A model generated the notes under the pieces. It searched no databases. It saw only the letters and a program-made list of their open reading frames with translations, and was not told where the DNA came from. Of a DNA stretch of 64,000 nucleotides, positions 10,080 to 18,411 are shown in pieces. The stretch comes from Gammaproteobacteria bacterium (GTDB lineage Bacteria > Pseudomonadota > Gammaproteobacteria > Enterobacterales > Alteromonadaceae), in the NCBI GenBank assembly GCA_018222405.1, contig JAAFAI010000009.1:1-64000 (forward strand), read 5' to 3'. Numbering within the stretch: the stretch's first letter is position 1; every line of letters starts with the position of its first letter. The position numbers were made by a program, and so were the translations under genes.

Positions 10080-11609
10080 GTGAAGCAGGGTATAGGGCGT
10101 TATAAATTCGTTTTTATCGGTGTACTGCTGATGATGTTATTCTCATCGCCCGGCTACGCTGACTGTCAGATTATTGCTCCACAAGCACAATCATTTCAGC
10201 AACCGCTGGATATCGGCCTTGGATTAAATGATATCCAGTTCAAGTGCCGTCTGGCCGATGCGCGGGTACTGAGTTTCCCGCTGGACGCACTGCAAAAACC
10301 GTCAGTTTATACTGCTCAGGATGTTGTTATCACGCCTTTGGCCAGTGCCAGAGCGGCTTACCTGTTACCGGAAGGCGTATACCAGTTTACCCTGACTGCT
10401 GAGTCAGACCATATCAGCAAAGTCAGTATGTCGCTTCGCGATCTCGGCACCTTTCAACGCGATAACAACCTGCACATTTTAACCATCAGCGCCTTTGGAG
10501 GATTTTGTATTGCGCTGTGTATTTATGTAGGAATACTTGGTCGTAGCCTGCGCAATGCTGGGTTTTACGCGTACAGCGGGTATATTCTTAGTGCCGGCTT
10601 CTTCTTTGTGCTACAAGAAGGAATTCTGCGCATAGTGTTCCCGGCGGTGCACTGGTTGCACAGCCACCAAATTAAAGCCATTTTCGCTGGCGCAACTGTT
10701 TATACTGCCCTGCGCTTCATTACCTTATTGCTCGATCTGCGCCTTATCCTAAAGCAATGGGAATACCAGATGATTATTTACAGCGGCATTACAGTGCTGG
10801 GATTGGGTTTTATAGCCGCACTGCCCATCGCACCTTTACACGCCATTGCCAACCAGTTAATGGGGCTGGTTACCCTGGTGGGTATGATTGCTGTCACACT
10901 GGCGACAACCTACGCTTTGTTACGTAAAGTACATGGTGCCGGTTGGGTGCTTATCGCTTTGCTGGTGCTGCTGGCTGCCATGGTATTCAGAGTTTATTTG
11001 CCTGATGTTAATGAGTTTCTGCACCGGTATGCGTTAATTATAGCGGTTACCGTGGAGGCCCTGTTATTGGCTATCGCCGCTTCGGAGCGTGTAAAGCGCC
11101 TGCAGTCAGATAAGATGCAGGCATATCTGGCAGCTTCAAGTGACCCGCTATGCCCGGTATTAAATCGTCGGGGCTGGGAAGAGTCAGCGCACAAAATGAT
11201 GACAACCCATAGTAAAGAGGGGGGGGTGTTGTTACTGCTGTTTATCGATTTAGATGATTTTAAACAGATCAACGACACCTACGGCCACCGGGTGGGTGAC
11301 CAGGCCTTAGTCATTCTGGCCAAAATTCTCAACAGTCAGTCGCGGGCTCAGGATATTGTTGGCCGGCTCGGCGGCGACGAGTTTGTGGTGATGAGCCATT
11401 GTCACAGTCGCAATGTTGCAGAACGGGTGAAAAAACGTATCGCTCAGCGCCTGGAAGATCTGATCATCAAAATTGATGAGCAGCATATCCCGCTATCGGC
11501 CAGTGTGGGTGCGCAAATTATTGATTCTCCGCACAATGACCTGTCGTTATTACTCCACGCTGCCGACATGCTGATGTACGAACAAAAGCATGCCGCAGTT
11601 AGCCTGTAG
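10080..11609 (+). CDS. 7TM-type diguanylate cyclase
   Basis: Membrane-bound GGDEF protein. The GTG at 10080 opens a 509-residue frame with a signal peptide (to about residue 27), a periplasmic domain of about 110 residues, then seven hydrophobic helices between about 140 and 335 (7TMR-DISM-like layout), and a C-terminal GGDEF domain. The motif GGDEF is intact and is preceded by the I-site RAQD at the correct five-residue distance. The FIDLDDFKQINDTYGH signature is present. The ribosome-binding site before the GTG is weak. The signal sensed is unknown. Confidence 0.85.
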   Translation: MKQGIGRYKFVFIGVLLMMLFSSPGYADCQIIAPQAQSFQQPLDIGLGLNDIQFKCRLADARVLSFPLDALQKPSVYTAQDVVITPLASARAAYLLPEGVYQFTLTAESDHISKVSMSLRDLGTFQRDNNLHILTISAFGGFCIALCIYVGILGRSLRNAGFYAYSGYILSAGFFFVLQEGILRIVFPAVHWLHSHQIKAIFAGATVYTALRFITLLLDLRLILKQWEYQMIIYSGITVLGLGFIAALPIAPLHAIANQLMGLVTLVGMIAVTLATTYALLRKVHGAGWVLIALLVLLAAMVFRVYLPDVNEFLHRYALIIAVTVEALLLAIAASERVKRLQSDKMQAYLAASSDPLCPVLNRRGWEESAHKMMTTHSKEGGVLLLLFIDLDDFKQINDTYGHRVGDQALVILAKILNSQSRAQDIVGRLGGDEFVVMSHCHSRNVAERVKKRIAQRLEDLIIKIDEQHIPLSASVGAQIIDSPHNDLSLLLHAADMLMYEQKHAAVSL

Positions 11610-11635
11610 CCGGTTTAGTTAATATTACCGGGAAA

Positions 11636-12391
11636 TTAGTCAACCAGCTTGATCTTACCGAACACGGAAGCGTCGATGTAACCAAGGTTGCGATCGCCAT
11701 TTACCGGTTCCACTGCGTGGGAACCCACAAAATGCTCACGCTCTTCACTGCCGTCATTGTCGCAATAGGCCAGCATAAAACCCAACACCTGCTCTGCTGA
11801 CAGGCTCAGCGGCGGTACCGGTTTATTATGATGAAAAGTGTCCGGATAGACTCTGAAGCTGACTTCCCAGGTTATTTGATAGGGTGACGTATCTTCACGG
11901 GTCCAGCGACTAGTGGCATGTTCGTTAAGCAAAACAAATTCCTGACCGCCATTACTCGTTGGGCCTATATCCACCACATTGCCATCCAGCGCGATGTGAT
12001 AGGCGAATGCGTTATAGGATTTTAAATGATTACCACCTGACGCGTCGGCATCAATAAAGATTTCAAGGCAATCATCATCCCAATAGGTCAGGAGCGGATT
12101 AGGGTGAGTATCGATCAATACATCGTCGATAATTTCTACCTGCAGATATAACTGTTCTTCGTCCCAAAGCATTTTAAAGCGGCCACTAAAGTCTGCCGGG
12201 ATAGGCATCGTGCCCACCATGAGGTGCTTAAGAGGGTGCCACTTTGCGTTATCCCAGGCTGCTTCGTCGGCTTTACCGTCGATAACTATCGGCGAGCCGG
12301 CTTTAGCCACTTCAGTAGGCGCGGCAAACACCTGGCTCGCGCCAATCATACATAACCATCCGGCCAGCATGATTTTATTAAGCTTTATCAT
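11636..12391 (-). CDS. secreted CBM9-like carbohydrate-binding protein
   Basis: Predicted periplasmic or secreted protein with a family 9 carbohydrate-binding-like domain (DOMON/CBM9 fold). From the ATG at 12391 it is 251 residues with a signal peptide ending ASQVFA. The start is preferred over an upstream in-frame codon at 12442 because AGGCGA lies just before it and the signal peptide begins there. Family-like features are IVIDGKADEAAWDNA near the mature N-terminus and YWDDDCLEIFIDAD with aromatic residues around it. The ligand is unknown. It lies in the same orientation as the PEP-CTERM-like gene but is separated from it by a terminator. Confidence 0.75.
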   Translation of the reverse strand: MIKLNKIMLAGWLCMIGASQVFAAPTEVAKAGSPIVIDGKADEAAWDNAKWHPLKHLMVGTMPIPADFSGRFKMLWDEEQLYLQVEIIDDVLIDTHPNPLLTYWDDDCLEIFIDADASGGNHLKSYNAFAYHIALDGNVVDIGPTSNGGQEFVLLNEHATSRWTREDTSPYQITWEVSFRVYPDTFHHNKPVPPLSLSAEQVLGFMLAYCDNDGSEEREHFVGSHAVEPVNGDRNLGYIDASVFGKIKLVD

Positions 12392-12483
12392 GATAAATCG
12401 CCTGTATTTTCGTTGTAATAAAAGCACGTAGTTTAACAACAAATTTACAATGGCGGCACTACTTAATGCTTTTCAGGCATAAA

Positions 12484-12508
12484 AAAGACCTGCATGAGCA
12501 GGCCTTTT
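12484..12508 (-). terminator. Rho-independent terminator of the PEP-CTERM-like gene
   Basis: On the minus strand the sequence AAAGGCCTGC-TCAT-GCAGGTCTTTTTT forms a 10-bp stem with one G-T pair and a run of T residues. It starts about 20 bases after the stop at 12529 and has the classical shape. Confidence 0.85.
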
Positions 12509-12528
12509 AGTTACGAACGAGTCGTGAT

Positions 12529-13284
12529 TTATGCAGAGCGACGGCGACGAGCCGCAAGCAGTGAACCACCAATAATCAGTAGCAGCGAGGCAGGCGCTGA
12601 AGCTGGTGTAGTTGGCGGAAGGCTGTCTTGATCTAACAGTGCATAACGAACCTGGCCGCCAGCAACCAGATATTCGCCAATACCGTTACCCCAGAACGAC
12701 ACCTGAGTAAACTCATCACTGTCATCGAAGGCAGCTACGAAAATTTCGTATACGTTACTTGCCGGATTAGTTTGTGATGGGAAAAGACCTTCAGCCCCCG
12801 TTGACGCAGAAGCCACTAAAATTGGCGCACCACCGTCGAATGAGATGAACAGGTCAGTCGTTGGATCGGTACAGCAAGTCGCCCAGTCACCTACTTCAAA
12901 ACCAACAGCGTTCACCGCGCTGTCGAAGGTGAAGGTAATGCCGCTACCAAAGTAATCCATTGGATTCGTACGTGGAAGTGAACCACCACCCGACGGATTG
13001 ATACCAATTGCAGTACCAGTTAATGAACCATAGGTTGTACCGGATGCAGAGCCGCCATCGTTTTGGGTGATAACGTAGTCACCACGGTCGATTGAAGCAC
13101 CTGATAAAATTGTATCCCAGATATCAACACCAACAGTCCCACCAGCACCCGTTACAGTGCTGTCGAAATCGGCTACGCCGTCAGTAATGCCATCGAATAC
13201 GGTTAGAATGGTTGCGTTGGCAGCAGTCGCAGATGCCAACAGTACACCGGCGAGACCGCCAGCAAACAGTTTCTTTGCTTTCAT
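12529..13284 (-). CDS. PEP-CTERM-like anchored surface protein
   Basis: Exported protein with a C-terminal sorting signal of the exosortase type. The 251-residue product has an N-terminal signal peptide (about 1-24), a Gly/Ser/Thr-rich beta-type body, and a C-terminus made of a short motif, a hydrophobic helix and an Arg cluster (SAPASLLLIIGGSLLAARRR). The canonical VPEP is replaced by S-A-P-A, a variant also known in Gammaproteobacteria. No exosortase gene is in this window. A CC pair at about 137-138 may be structural. Function is unknown; such proteins are often tied to biofilm or exopolysaccharide. Confidence 0.75.
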   Translation of the reverse strand: MKAKKLFAGGLAGVLLASATAANATILTVFDGITDGVADFDSTVTGAGGTVGVDIWDTILSGASIDRGDYVITQNDGGSASGTTYGSLTGTAIGINPSGGGSLPRTNPMDYFGSGITFTFDSAVNAVGFEVGDWATCCTDPTTDLFISFDGGAPILVASASTGAEGLFPSQTNPASNVYEIFVAAFDDSDEFTQVSFWGNGIGEYLVAGGQVRYALLDQDSLPPTTPASAPASLLLIIGGSLLAARRRRSA

Positions 13285-13417
13285 GTAAAAAATCCTTCTT
13301 CAATAAACGTCCGTAGTACCGCGCATTCTCTACGTTTTTATTTGCAGTAATTTAAGCGTGATTAAAAATTAAGCACACCTGAGGCGTTGGTAGCAAGGAA
13401 GGGGCCAGATCGTTCAA

Positions 13418-13439
13418 TATTCAAATAATCATTTGAATA
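13418..13439. promoter_or_regulatory. inverted repeat upstream of the PEP-CTERM-like gene
   Basis: TATTCAAAT-AATC-ATTTGAATA is a perfect 9-bp inverted repeat with a 4-bp centre, 134 bp upstream of the start at 13284 on the minus strand. It could be an operator; I do not recognise the regulator. The rest of the 286-bp gap to amtB shows only AT-rich sequence and the amtB hairpin. Confidence 0.35.
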
Positions 13440-13538
13440 ACTAACAATTTTTGGATTTGAGGACTTTTTGAGTAAATCTGCACACCGTCGATTTGTAAAA
13501 AAAAGCGACATTATACTTTAGTGCTATGTTACGAAGTT

Positions 13539-13564
13539 AACAGGGCTGCATTAGCAGCCCTGTT
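13539..13564 (-). terminator. hairpin after amtB
   Basis: AACAGGGCTGC-ATTA-GCAGCCCTGTT is a perfect 11-bp stem directly after the amtB stop at 13571. The T-run on the minus strand is poor, so it may act as a terminator or as a mRNA 3'-end stabiliser. Confidence 0.6.
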
Positions 13565-13570
13565 AGTGGA

Positions 13571-14854
13571 TCAGAGGTTGTATCCGCGCTCTTCGTGGCT
13601 GCTGATATCCAGCCCCTGCTGTTCCTGCTCTGCAGTCACCCGAATACCTTTAGTGAGCATGTCTACCAGTTTGAGCAGCACCAGGCTCACCACTGCGGTA
13701 TAAACAAACGTGGCAAAAATACCGACCATCTGTACGCCCAGTTGCTCGCCGATGGAGGTGTTATCGCCTCCGAATCCGTAGCCGCTGAAAATGCCCAGAT
13801 CGGGAGAGCAGAAAATACCCGCCAGAAAAGTACCCAGAATACCGCCGATACCATGCACCGGGAACACATCGAGCGAGTCGTCAATTTTCCACTTCTGTTT
13901 GATTAGATTAGTAAAGTAAAAACAAACGCAACCGGCGGTAAGGCCAATAACCAGGGCCGCTGCCGGACCAACATAGCCCGAAGCCGGGGTAATGGTTCCC
14001 AGCCCCGCCACCATGCCGGTAACGATACCCAGCACAGAAGGCTTACCGTATTTCAACCATTCGATTGTCATCCAGGCCAGTGAACCCGCCGCCGCTGAAA
14101 CATGAGTAACCAGCATCGCCATAGCAGCATCACCATTGGCAGCTACTGCGCTACCGCCGTTAAAGCCAAACCAGCCAACCCAAAGCATTCCCGCGCCGCC
14201 TACTGTCATTGTCAGATTATGTGGGATCATTGAGGCGCTGCCGTAGCCGTGGCGGTTTTTAATATACATAGCTGCCACCAATGCGCCGACACCTGCGGTA
14301 ATGTGCACCACCGTACCACCAGCGAAGTCCAGCAAGCCAATTTGCGCAAGCCAGCCGCCGCCCCATACCCAGTGACACACAGGCAGATAAACCAGCACCA
14401 GCCAGGCCAGGGAAAACACTAACACGGAAGAGAACTTCATACGCTCTGCAAACCCGCCCACCATCAGTGCGGGCGTGATGATGGCAAAAGTCATCTGAAA
14501 CATAAAAAACAGCGGTTCTGGGAGGGTACCGGATAACGAGGATTTATCGGTATTGGCTAAAAACATGTTGGAAAAATCGCCGATGAAGGCGTTACCTTCT
14601 CCAAATGCCAGGCTGTAACCGGCTATCAGCCAAATCAAAGACGCGCCACAGGCAATTGCAAAACATTGCATCAAAACCGAAAGTACGTTTTTGCTGCGCA
14701 CCAGGCCGCCGTAAAAAAACGACAGACCGGGCAGGGTCATAAATAAAACCAGAGCTGTAGCGGTTAGGATCCAGGCAGTGTCGCCAGTATCTGCACCGGA
14801 TTCAGCCAATGCAAAGCCCGGCATGAACGCCAGGCCGATAAGCCAGTTTCGCAT
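13571..14854 (-). CDS. amtB: ammonium transporter
   Basis: Inner-membrane trimeric ammonium channel of the Amt/Rh family. The 427-residue product has a cleavable signal sequence (MRNWLIGLAFMPGFALA), eleven predicted helices, and both pore histidines in the motifs VVHITAGVGAL and PVHGIGGILG. The signature DFAGGTVVHITAG is intact. It lies 33 bp downstream of a PII gene, the standard glnK-amtB arrangement in which the PII protein plugs the channel when nitrogen is plentiful. Confidence 0.97.
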   Translation of the reverse strand: MRNWLIGLAFMPGFALAESGADTGDTAWILTATALVLFMTLPGLSFFYGGLVRSKNVLSVLMQCFAIACGASLIWLIAGYSLAFGEGNAFIGDFSNMFLANTDKSSLSGTLPEPLFFMFQMTFAIITPALMVGGFAERMKFSSVLVFSLAWLVLVYLPVCHWVWGGGWLAQIGLLDFAGGTVVHITAGVGALVAAMYIKNRHGYGSASMIPHNLTMTVGGAGMLWVGWFGFNGGSAVAANGDAAMAMLVTHVSAAAGSLAWMTIEWLKYGKPSVLGIVTGMVAGLGTITPASGYVGPAAALVIGLTAGCVCFYFTNLIKQKWKIDDSLDVFPVHGIGGILGTFLAGIFCSPDLGIFSGYGFGGDNTSIGEQLGVQMVGIFATFVYTAVVSLVLLKLVDMLTKGIRVTAEQEQQGLDISSHEERGYNL

Positions 14855-14887
14855 AAGTGTGTCCTGTTGATTCTCAAATGTGTTGTA

Positions 14888-15229
<342 letters not shown>

Positions 15230-15467
15230 TCAGGGCTTCTTTCAGGGAAGGTGAATTTTATTTTCTCTGAACAGTAGTATTTTTACCACTTTTTTTAACA
15301 AAACCTTATTAGTCAAAAGTAGCGTTACCGGGCTTGCACAATCACAGTTTCGTCGCAATATATAGCGCTCAGGCACATTTCATTATCTAATTGCCGTAAC
15401 GAGATAAAGTCAGGATATAGTATCCTTAGTGCTCTGAAGCCCTGGTTTGAAAACAAAAAGGAGATGA

Positions 15468-15860
15468 ATGTATATGAAAAAATTGCTTACTGCGTTAGCT
15501 GTTATTTCTGCTGGTATGTTATCCGGATGTACGTCACTCCCCTCCGAACAGGAAATCAGTGATGCTGACTACGGCGCCTACCCTGATGATTACGAAAATA
15601 TCGTAAAAACCTACTATGGCTATCACCTTACTCATCCGAATTCTGCTGAGTACGGCAAAATAGAAAAGCCCAAACGTTACTGGCTGGGCAATGAACTGGA
15701 TAACGTGTATTACGGCTATCTTGTTTGTGCCACCCTCAATTATCGCAACATGGTGGGTAAAGATACCGGTTTTAACACACATGCTCTGCTGATTCATGAT
15801 GGCCTGGTGGTTAAATATGTGGAAGATGGCGAGTGGTGGGGCAAGCCCCTCTGTAACTGA
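15468..15860 (+). CDS. hypothetical lipoprotein
   Basis: The 130-residue product starts MYMKKLLTALAVISAGMLSGC, a lipoprotein signal peptide with lipobox LSGC, so the mature protein begins at Cys21 and is membrane-anchored. The body is acidic and rich in Tyr, with no recognised domain. AAAAAGGAG lies 4 bases before the ATG at 15468 and 10 before an in-frame ATG at 15474, so either start is possible. The next gene follows after 23 bp, suggesting co-transcription. Confidence 0.75.
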   Translation: MYMKKLLTALAVISAGMLSGCTSLPSEQEISDADYGAYPDDYENIVKTYYGYHLTHPNSAEYGKIEKPKRYWLGNELDNVYYGYLVCATLNYRNMVGKDTGFNTHALLIHDGLVVKYVEDGEWWGKPLCN

Positions 15861-15883
15861 GTCCCGGGGAGACAGTAGTCGTT

Positions 15884-16594
15884 ATGTGGTATCGCTGGTT
15901 GTTATTGCTACTGTTGTTATCCGCGAATACTCACGCAGCAAAGCAACTTAAATCGGCAGTCTCCGGCAACTTTCCCAACGGTCTGCATGCTCATTTTATC
16001 AAGTATATCAGTGAGCAGCTTAATGTGGAGGCGGACATCGCCCACATGCCCTACGCCCGACGATTAATTGAGCTGGATGACGGCAGTATCGATATGATGG
16101 TTGGAGTGTCTGGCACTGCCCCCATTGGTAGCCATACCATCCTGCTCAAGCCTGCCTACGATAACCTGAACATCGGACTCTTTGTACTCGCAGGCAATGA
16201 AAGCCTTTTTGCCAAAGCCGATGATATGCGCAAGCATTTACTCAGCCTGACCCGACACGCCAACAGTGATGCCATATTAAGCGAAATTCCTGCAGCGCAT
16301 ATTGTGCCAGCTCGTTCGTTGGAGCAGAAAATAGAGATGCTGTTAAAAGGCCGCATAGATGGCTTTCTGCATGTTACGCAAAGCACTGAATTACGCCTTA
16401 GGGAGCTTGGCTACACCAACAACATCACGCAAGCCGATTACCAGCCGCCTGAGGCCTATAAGCAGTACATTGCCGTCAATAATCGCTCGTGGCTTTATGC
16501 ACACAAAGCCGAGCTAGAGGCGATAATCGCCAACGGCATCGCCAATGGCGACTTTCAAACTATACGCCGTAAGTATTACGCAGAAGCGCATTAA
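15884..16594 (+). CDS. periplasmic solute-binding-like protein (family 3 type)
   Basis: Predicted periplasmic protein with the fold of amino-acid ABC-transporter binding proteins. The 236-residue product has a signal peptide (WLLLLLLLSANTHA) and family-like features: ADIAHMPYARRLIELDDGSIDMMVG near residues 50-75 and a C-terminal helix ending IRRKYYAEAH. There is no adjacent permease or ATPase, so it may be a stand-alone sensor or orphan binding protein. The ligand is unknown. Confidence 0.75.
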   Translation: MWYRWLLLLLLLSANTHAAKQLKSAVSGNFPNGLHAHFIKYISEQLNVEADIAHMPYARRLIELDDGSIDMMVGVSGTAPIGSHTILLKPAYDNLNIGLFVLAGNESLFAKADDMRKHLLSLTRHANSDAILSEIPAAHIVPARSLEQKIEMLLKGRIDGFLHVTQSTELRLRELGYTNNITQADYQPPEAYKQYIAVNNRSWLYAHKAELEAIIANGIANGDFQTIRRKYYAEAH

Positions 16595-16699
16595 ATCTGC
16601 CGCCATTTTACTGCTCACGGTTCGCTCGACTTCTTATCCTTTTGTAGTGTATATTTTTGTTTGTTGATAAAGGATTAATTAATAAAATAAGGAAATTCA

Positions 16700-17596
16700 A
16701 TGAAGTATGCTTTCTTGCTGATTTTGCTTCTTGCTCCCTCTCGCGCATTTTCTGGCGTTTCAGAATGGGTAGACTTTACGCTTCACAACGGCCATGTGTA
16801 CCTGCCCATTGTAGTTGAAGGTATAGAAACCCACGTGTTACTCGACTCCGGCTCTCAGGTGCATGCTATTAATAAAGCATTTGTCGGTAAACACAACCTC
16901 GACCTGGCCACCGGCGCAAAAATACGTGTTCAGGGCGTTCACGACACCGAAGACCGAACCACCTATAACAATGTTCAGGTTGGCCTGTTCGGTTCTGAGT
17001 TTGAGCTGGACAAGGTGGTAGAATTTAACCTGGGTCATCACAGCAGCGGCATGTTGCTGGGCGCGGGTTTTTTCAATCCGTTTATTATTCAGATCAACTA
17101 CCCCGAAAAGAAAATACGCCTACTCACCCGCGATAGCGTGGATATGAATAAAGCCTCCAATGTGAGATCCATGGACAATCGCGGTAACGGCATGCCCATC
17201 GCTGAGATAGGCATTAATGGCGAAAATTTCTGGTTTTTAGTGGATACCGGTAGCTCCAGCAGTATCTTTATGGAACGTCGCTTTGCCTCTCAGGCAGGCT
17301 TACTCGACAAAGTCGAAAGTTCTTCATCTTCCTCAGGCGTTAACAGTACCGGTATTCAGGACGTTGCTAATGCAGATACCGTAAGATTTGGCCCGTTCGA
17401 AATTGCCGATGTGAAAGTGAGCTTTCCGGCCCCGGGTGAAACTACGAACCTGGAAAGCCAGTTTTCTGAAACCCGAAGTCGTATTAAAGGCAAACGCATT
17501 GTCGGCATTATCGGCTACGGTTTATTCCAGCATTTTCTGCTCACCATGGATTATAAAACCGGCAAGATCCACGTATCACTGCCACCCGAAAAATAA
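16700..17596 (+). CDS. secreted retropepsin-like aspartic protease
   Basis: Predicted exported protein with two retropepsin-like halves. The 298-residue product has a signal peptide (to about residue 18). The first half carries HVLLDSGSQVHAI (Asp at about 49) and the second FWFLVDTGSSSSIF (Asp at about 181), each resembling the active-site D-S/T-G loop. A single chain with two such motifs could fold as a pseudo-dimer like pepsin. Ser-rich SSSSSSG follows the second motif. AAGGAA precedes the ATG. Substrate unknown; proteolysis is inferred from motifs only. Confidence 0.7.
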   Translation: MKYAFLLILLLAPSRAFSGVSEWVDFTLHNGHVYLPIVVEGIETHVLLDSGSQVHAINKAFVGKHNLDLATGAKIRVQGVHDTEDRTTYNNVQVGLFGSEFELDKVVEFNLGHHSSGMLLGAGFFNPFIIQINYPEKKIRLLTRDSVDMNKASNVRSMDNRGNGMPIAEIGINGENFWFLVDTGSSSSIFMERRFASQAGLLDKVESSSSSSGVNSTGIQDVANADTVRFGPFEIADVKVSFPAPGETTNLESQFSETRSRIKGKRIVGIIGYGLFQHFLLTMDYKTGKIHVSLPPEK

Positions 17597-17650
17597 TCAG
17601 GCTAACGCCGGGCCGCCCCGGCGCTATAGCACCTTAATGCTCAGTACCAA

Positions 17651-18313
17651 TTACCAGGGAAGCTGATCGCCATTACTGTGCCAGAATCCGCCGGAGTTTT
17701 CGCAGTTTAATTCATCCATACGTGCCAGCAACCCGGCCGCCGCCTCTTCCGGTTCGATAAGCCCGTTAAAGTTTACCATCTCGGTATTTACCCAACCCGG
17801 ATGCAATAAGGCCACCGCTATCCCTTGCTTAGCGAGATCAACAGCCAGCGACTTGCCAGCCGCATTGAGCGCCGTTTTTGACATCCGATAACCGTAACTA
17901 CCGCCTGAGTCATTGTCAGCGATTGAGCCCATCCGGCTGGTGACAAGACCAACCTTGCTACCTTCCTTCAGGTTTGCCTTCAAGGTTGCAACAACCCGTA
18001 GCGAGCCAATCGCGTTTACCTCAAGTTGCTTTCTAATCTGGTCGTAATTCAAATCATCCAGACTGTTTTTATGCATAATACCCGCGTTATTGATAAGCAC
18101 ATCGATGGTACTGCCGCCAAGCTGACTGTGCAATTTATCCAGGTCATCCTGCTGACTGACATCCACCTGATCAATCACTTCTGCGCCACTGCGCTGGAGC
18201 GCTTCAGATGAATTACGACAGACGCCAATAACGCTGTCGCCACGTTTTAGATACGCCTGCACAAGCGCCAGACCAATCCCACGGTTCGCACCGGTAATAA
18301 GAATAGTAGCCAA
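17651..18313 (-). CDS. short-chain dehydrogenase/reductase
   Basis: Classical SDR oxidoreductase with a Rossmann fold. The 220-residue product has the cofactor motif TGANRGIG at 7-14, the NNAG motif, a catalytic Ser in the SRMGS region and the YGYRMSK motif providing Tyr and Lys. Length is at the short end of the family, as in C-factor/sniffer-like SDRs. The Arg after TGAN and an Arg soon after strand 2 (CRNSS) suggest NADP(H). Substrate cannot be predicted. It is convergent with the retropepsin-like gene. Confidence 0.88.
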   Translation of the reverse strand: MATILITGANRGIGLALVQAYLKRGDSVIGVCRNSSEALQRSGAEVIDQVDVSQQDDLDKLHSQLGGSTIDVLINNAGIMHKNSLDDLNYDQIRKQLEVNAIGSLRVVATLKANLKEGSKVGLVTSRMGSIADNDSGGSYGYRMSKTALNAAGKSLAVDLAKQGIAVALLHPGWVNTEMVNFNGLIEPEEAAAGLLARMDELNCENSGGFWHSNGDQLPW

Positions 18314-18411
18314 AATAAGTCTCCAGGCTTTTGTTTGTATCTCCAGATACTAGGACATGGGGAGATTAAATGACTTTTAAAGGTGCAAACCTCTGACTGA
18401 TTACTCGGTAT

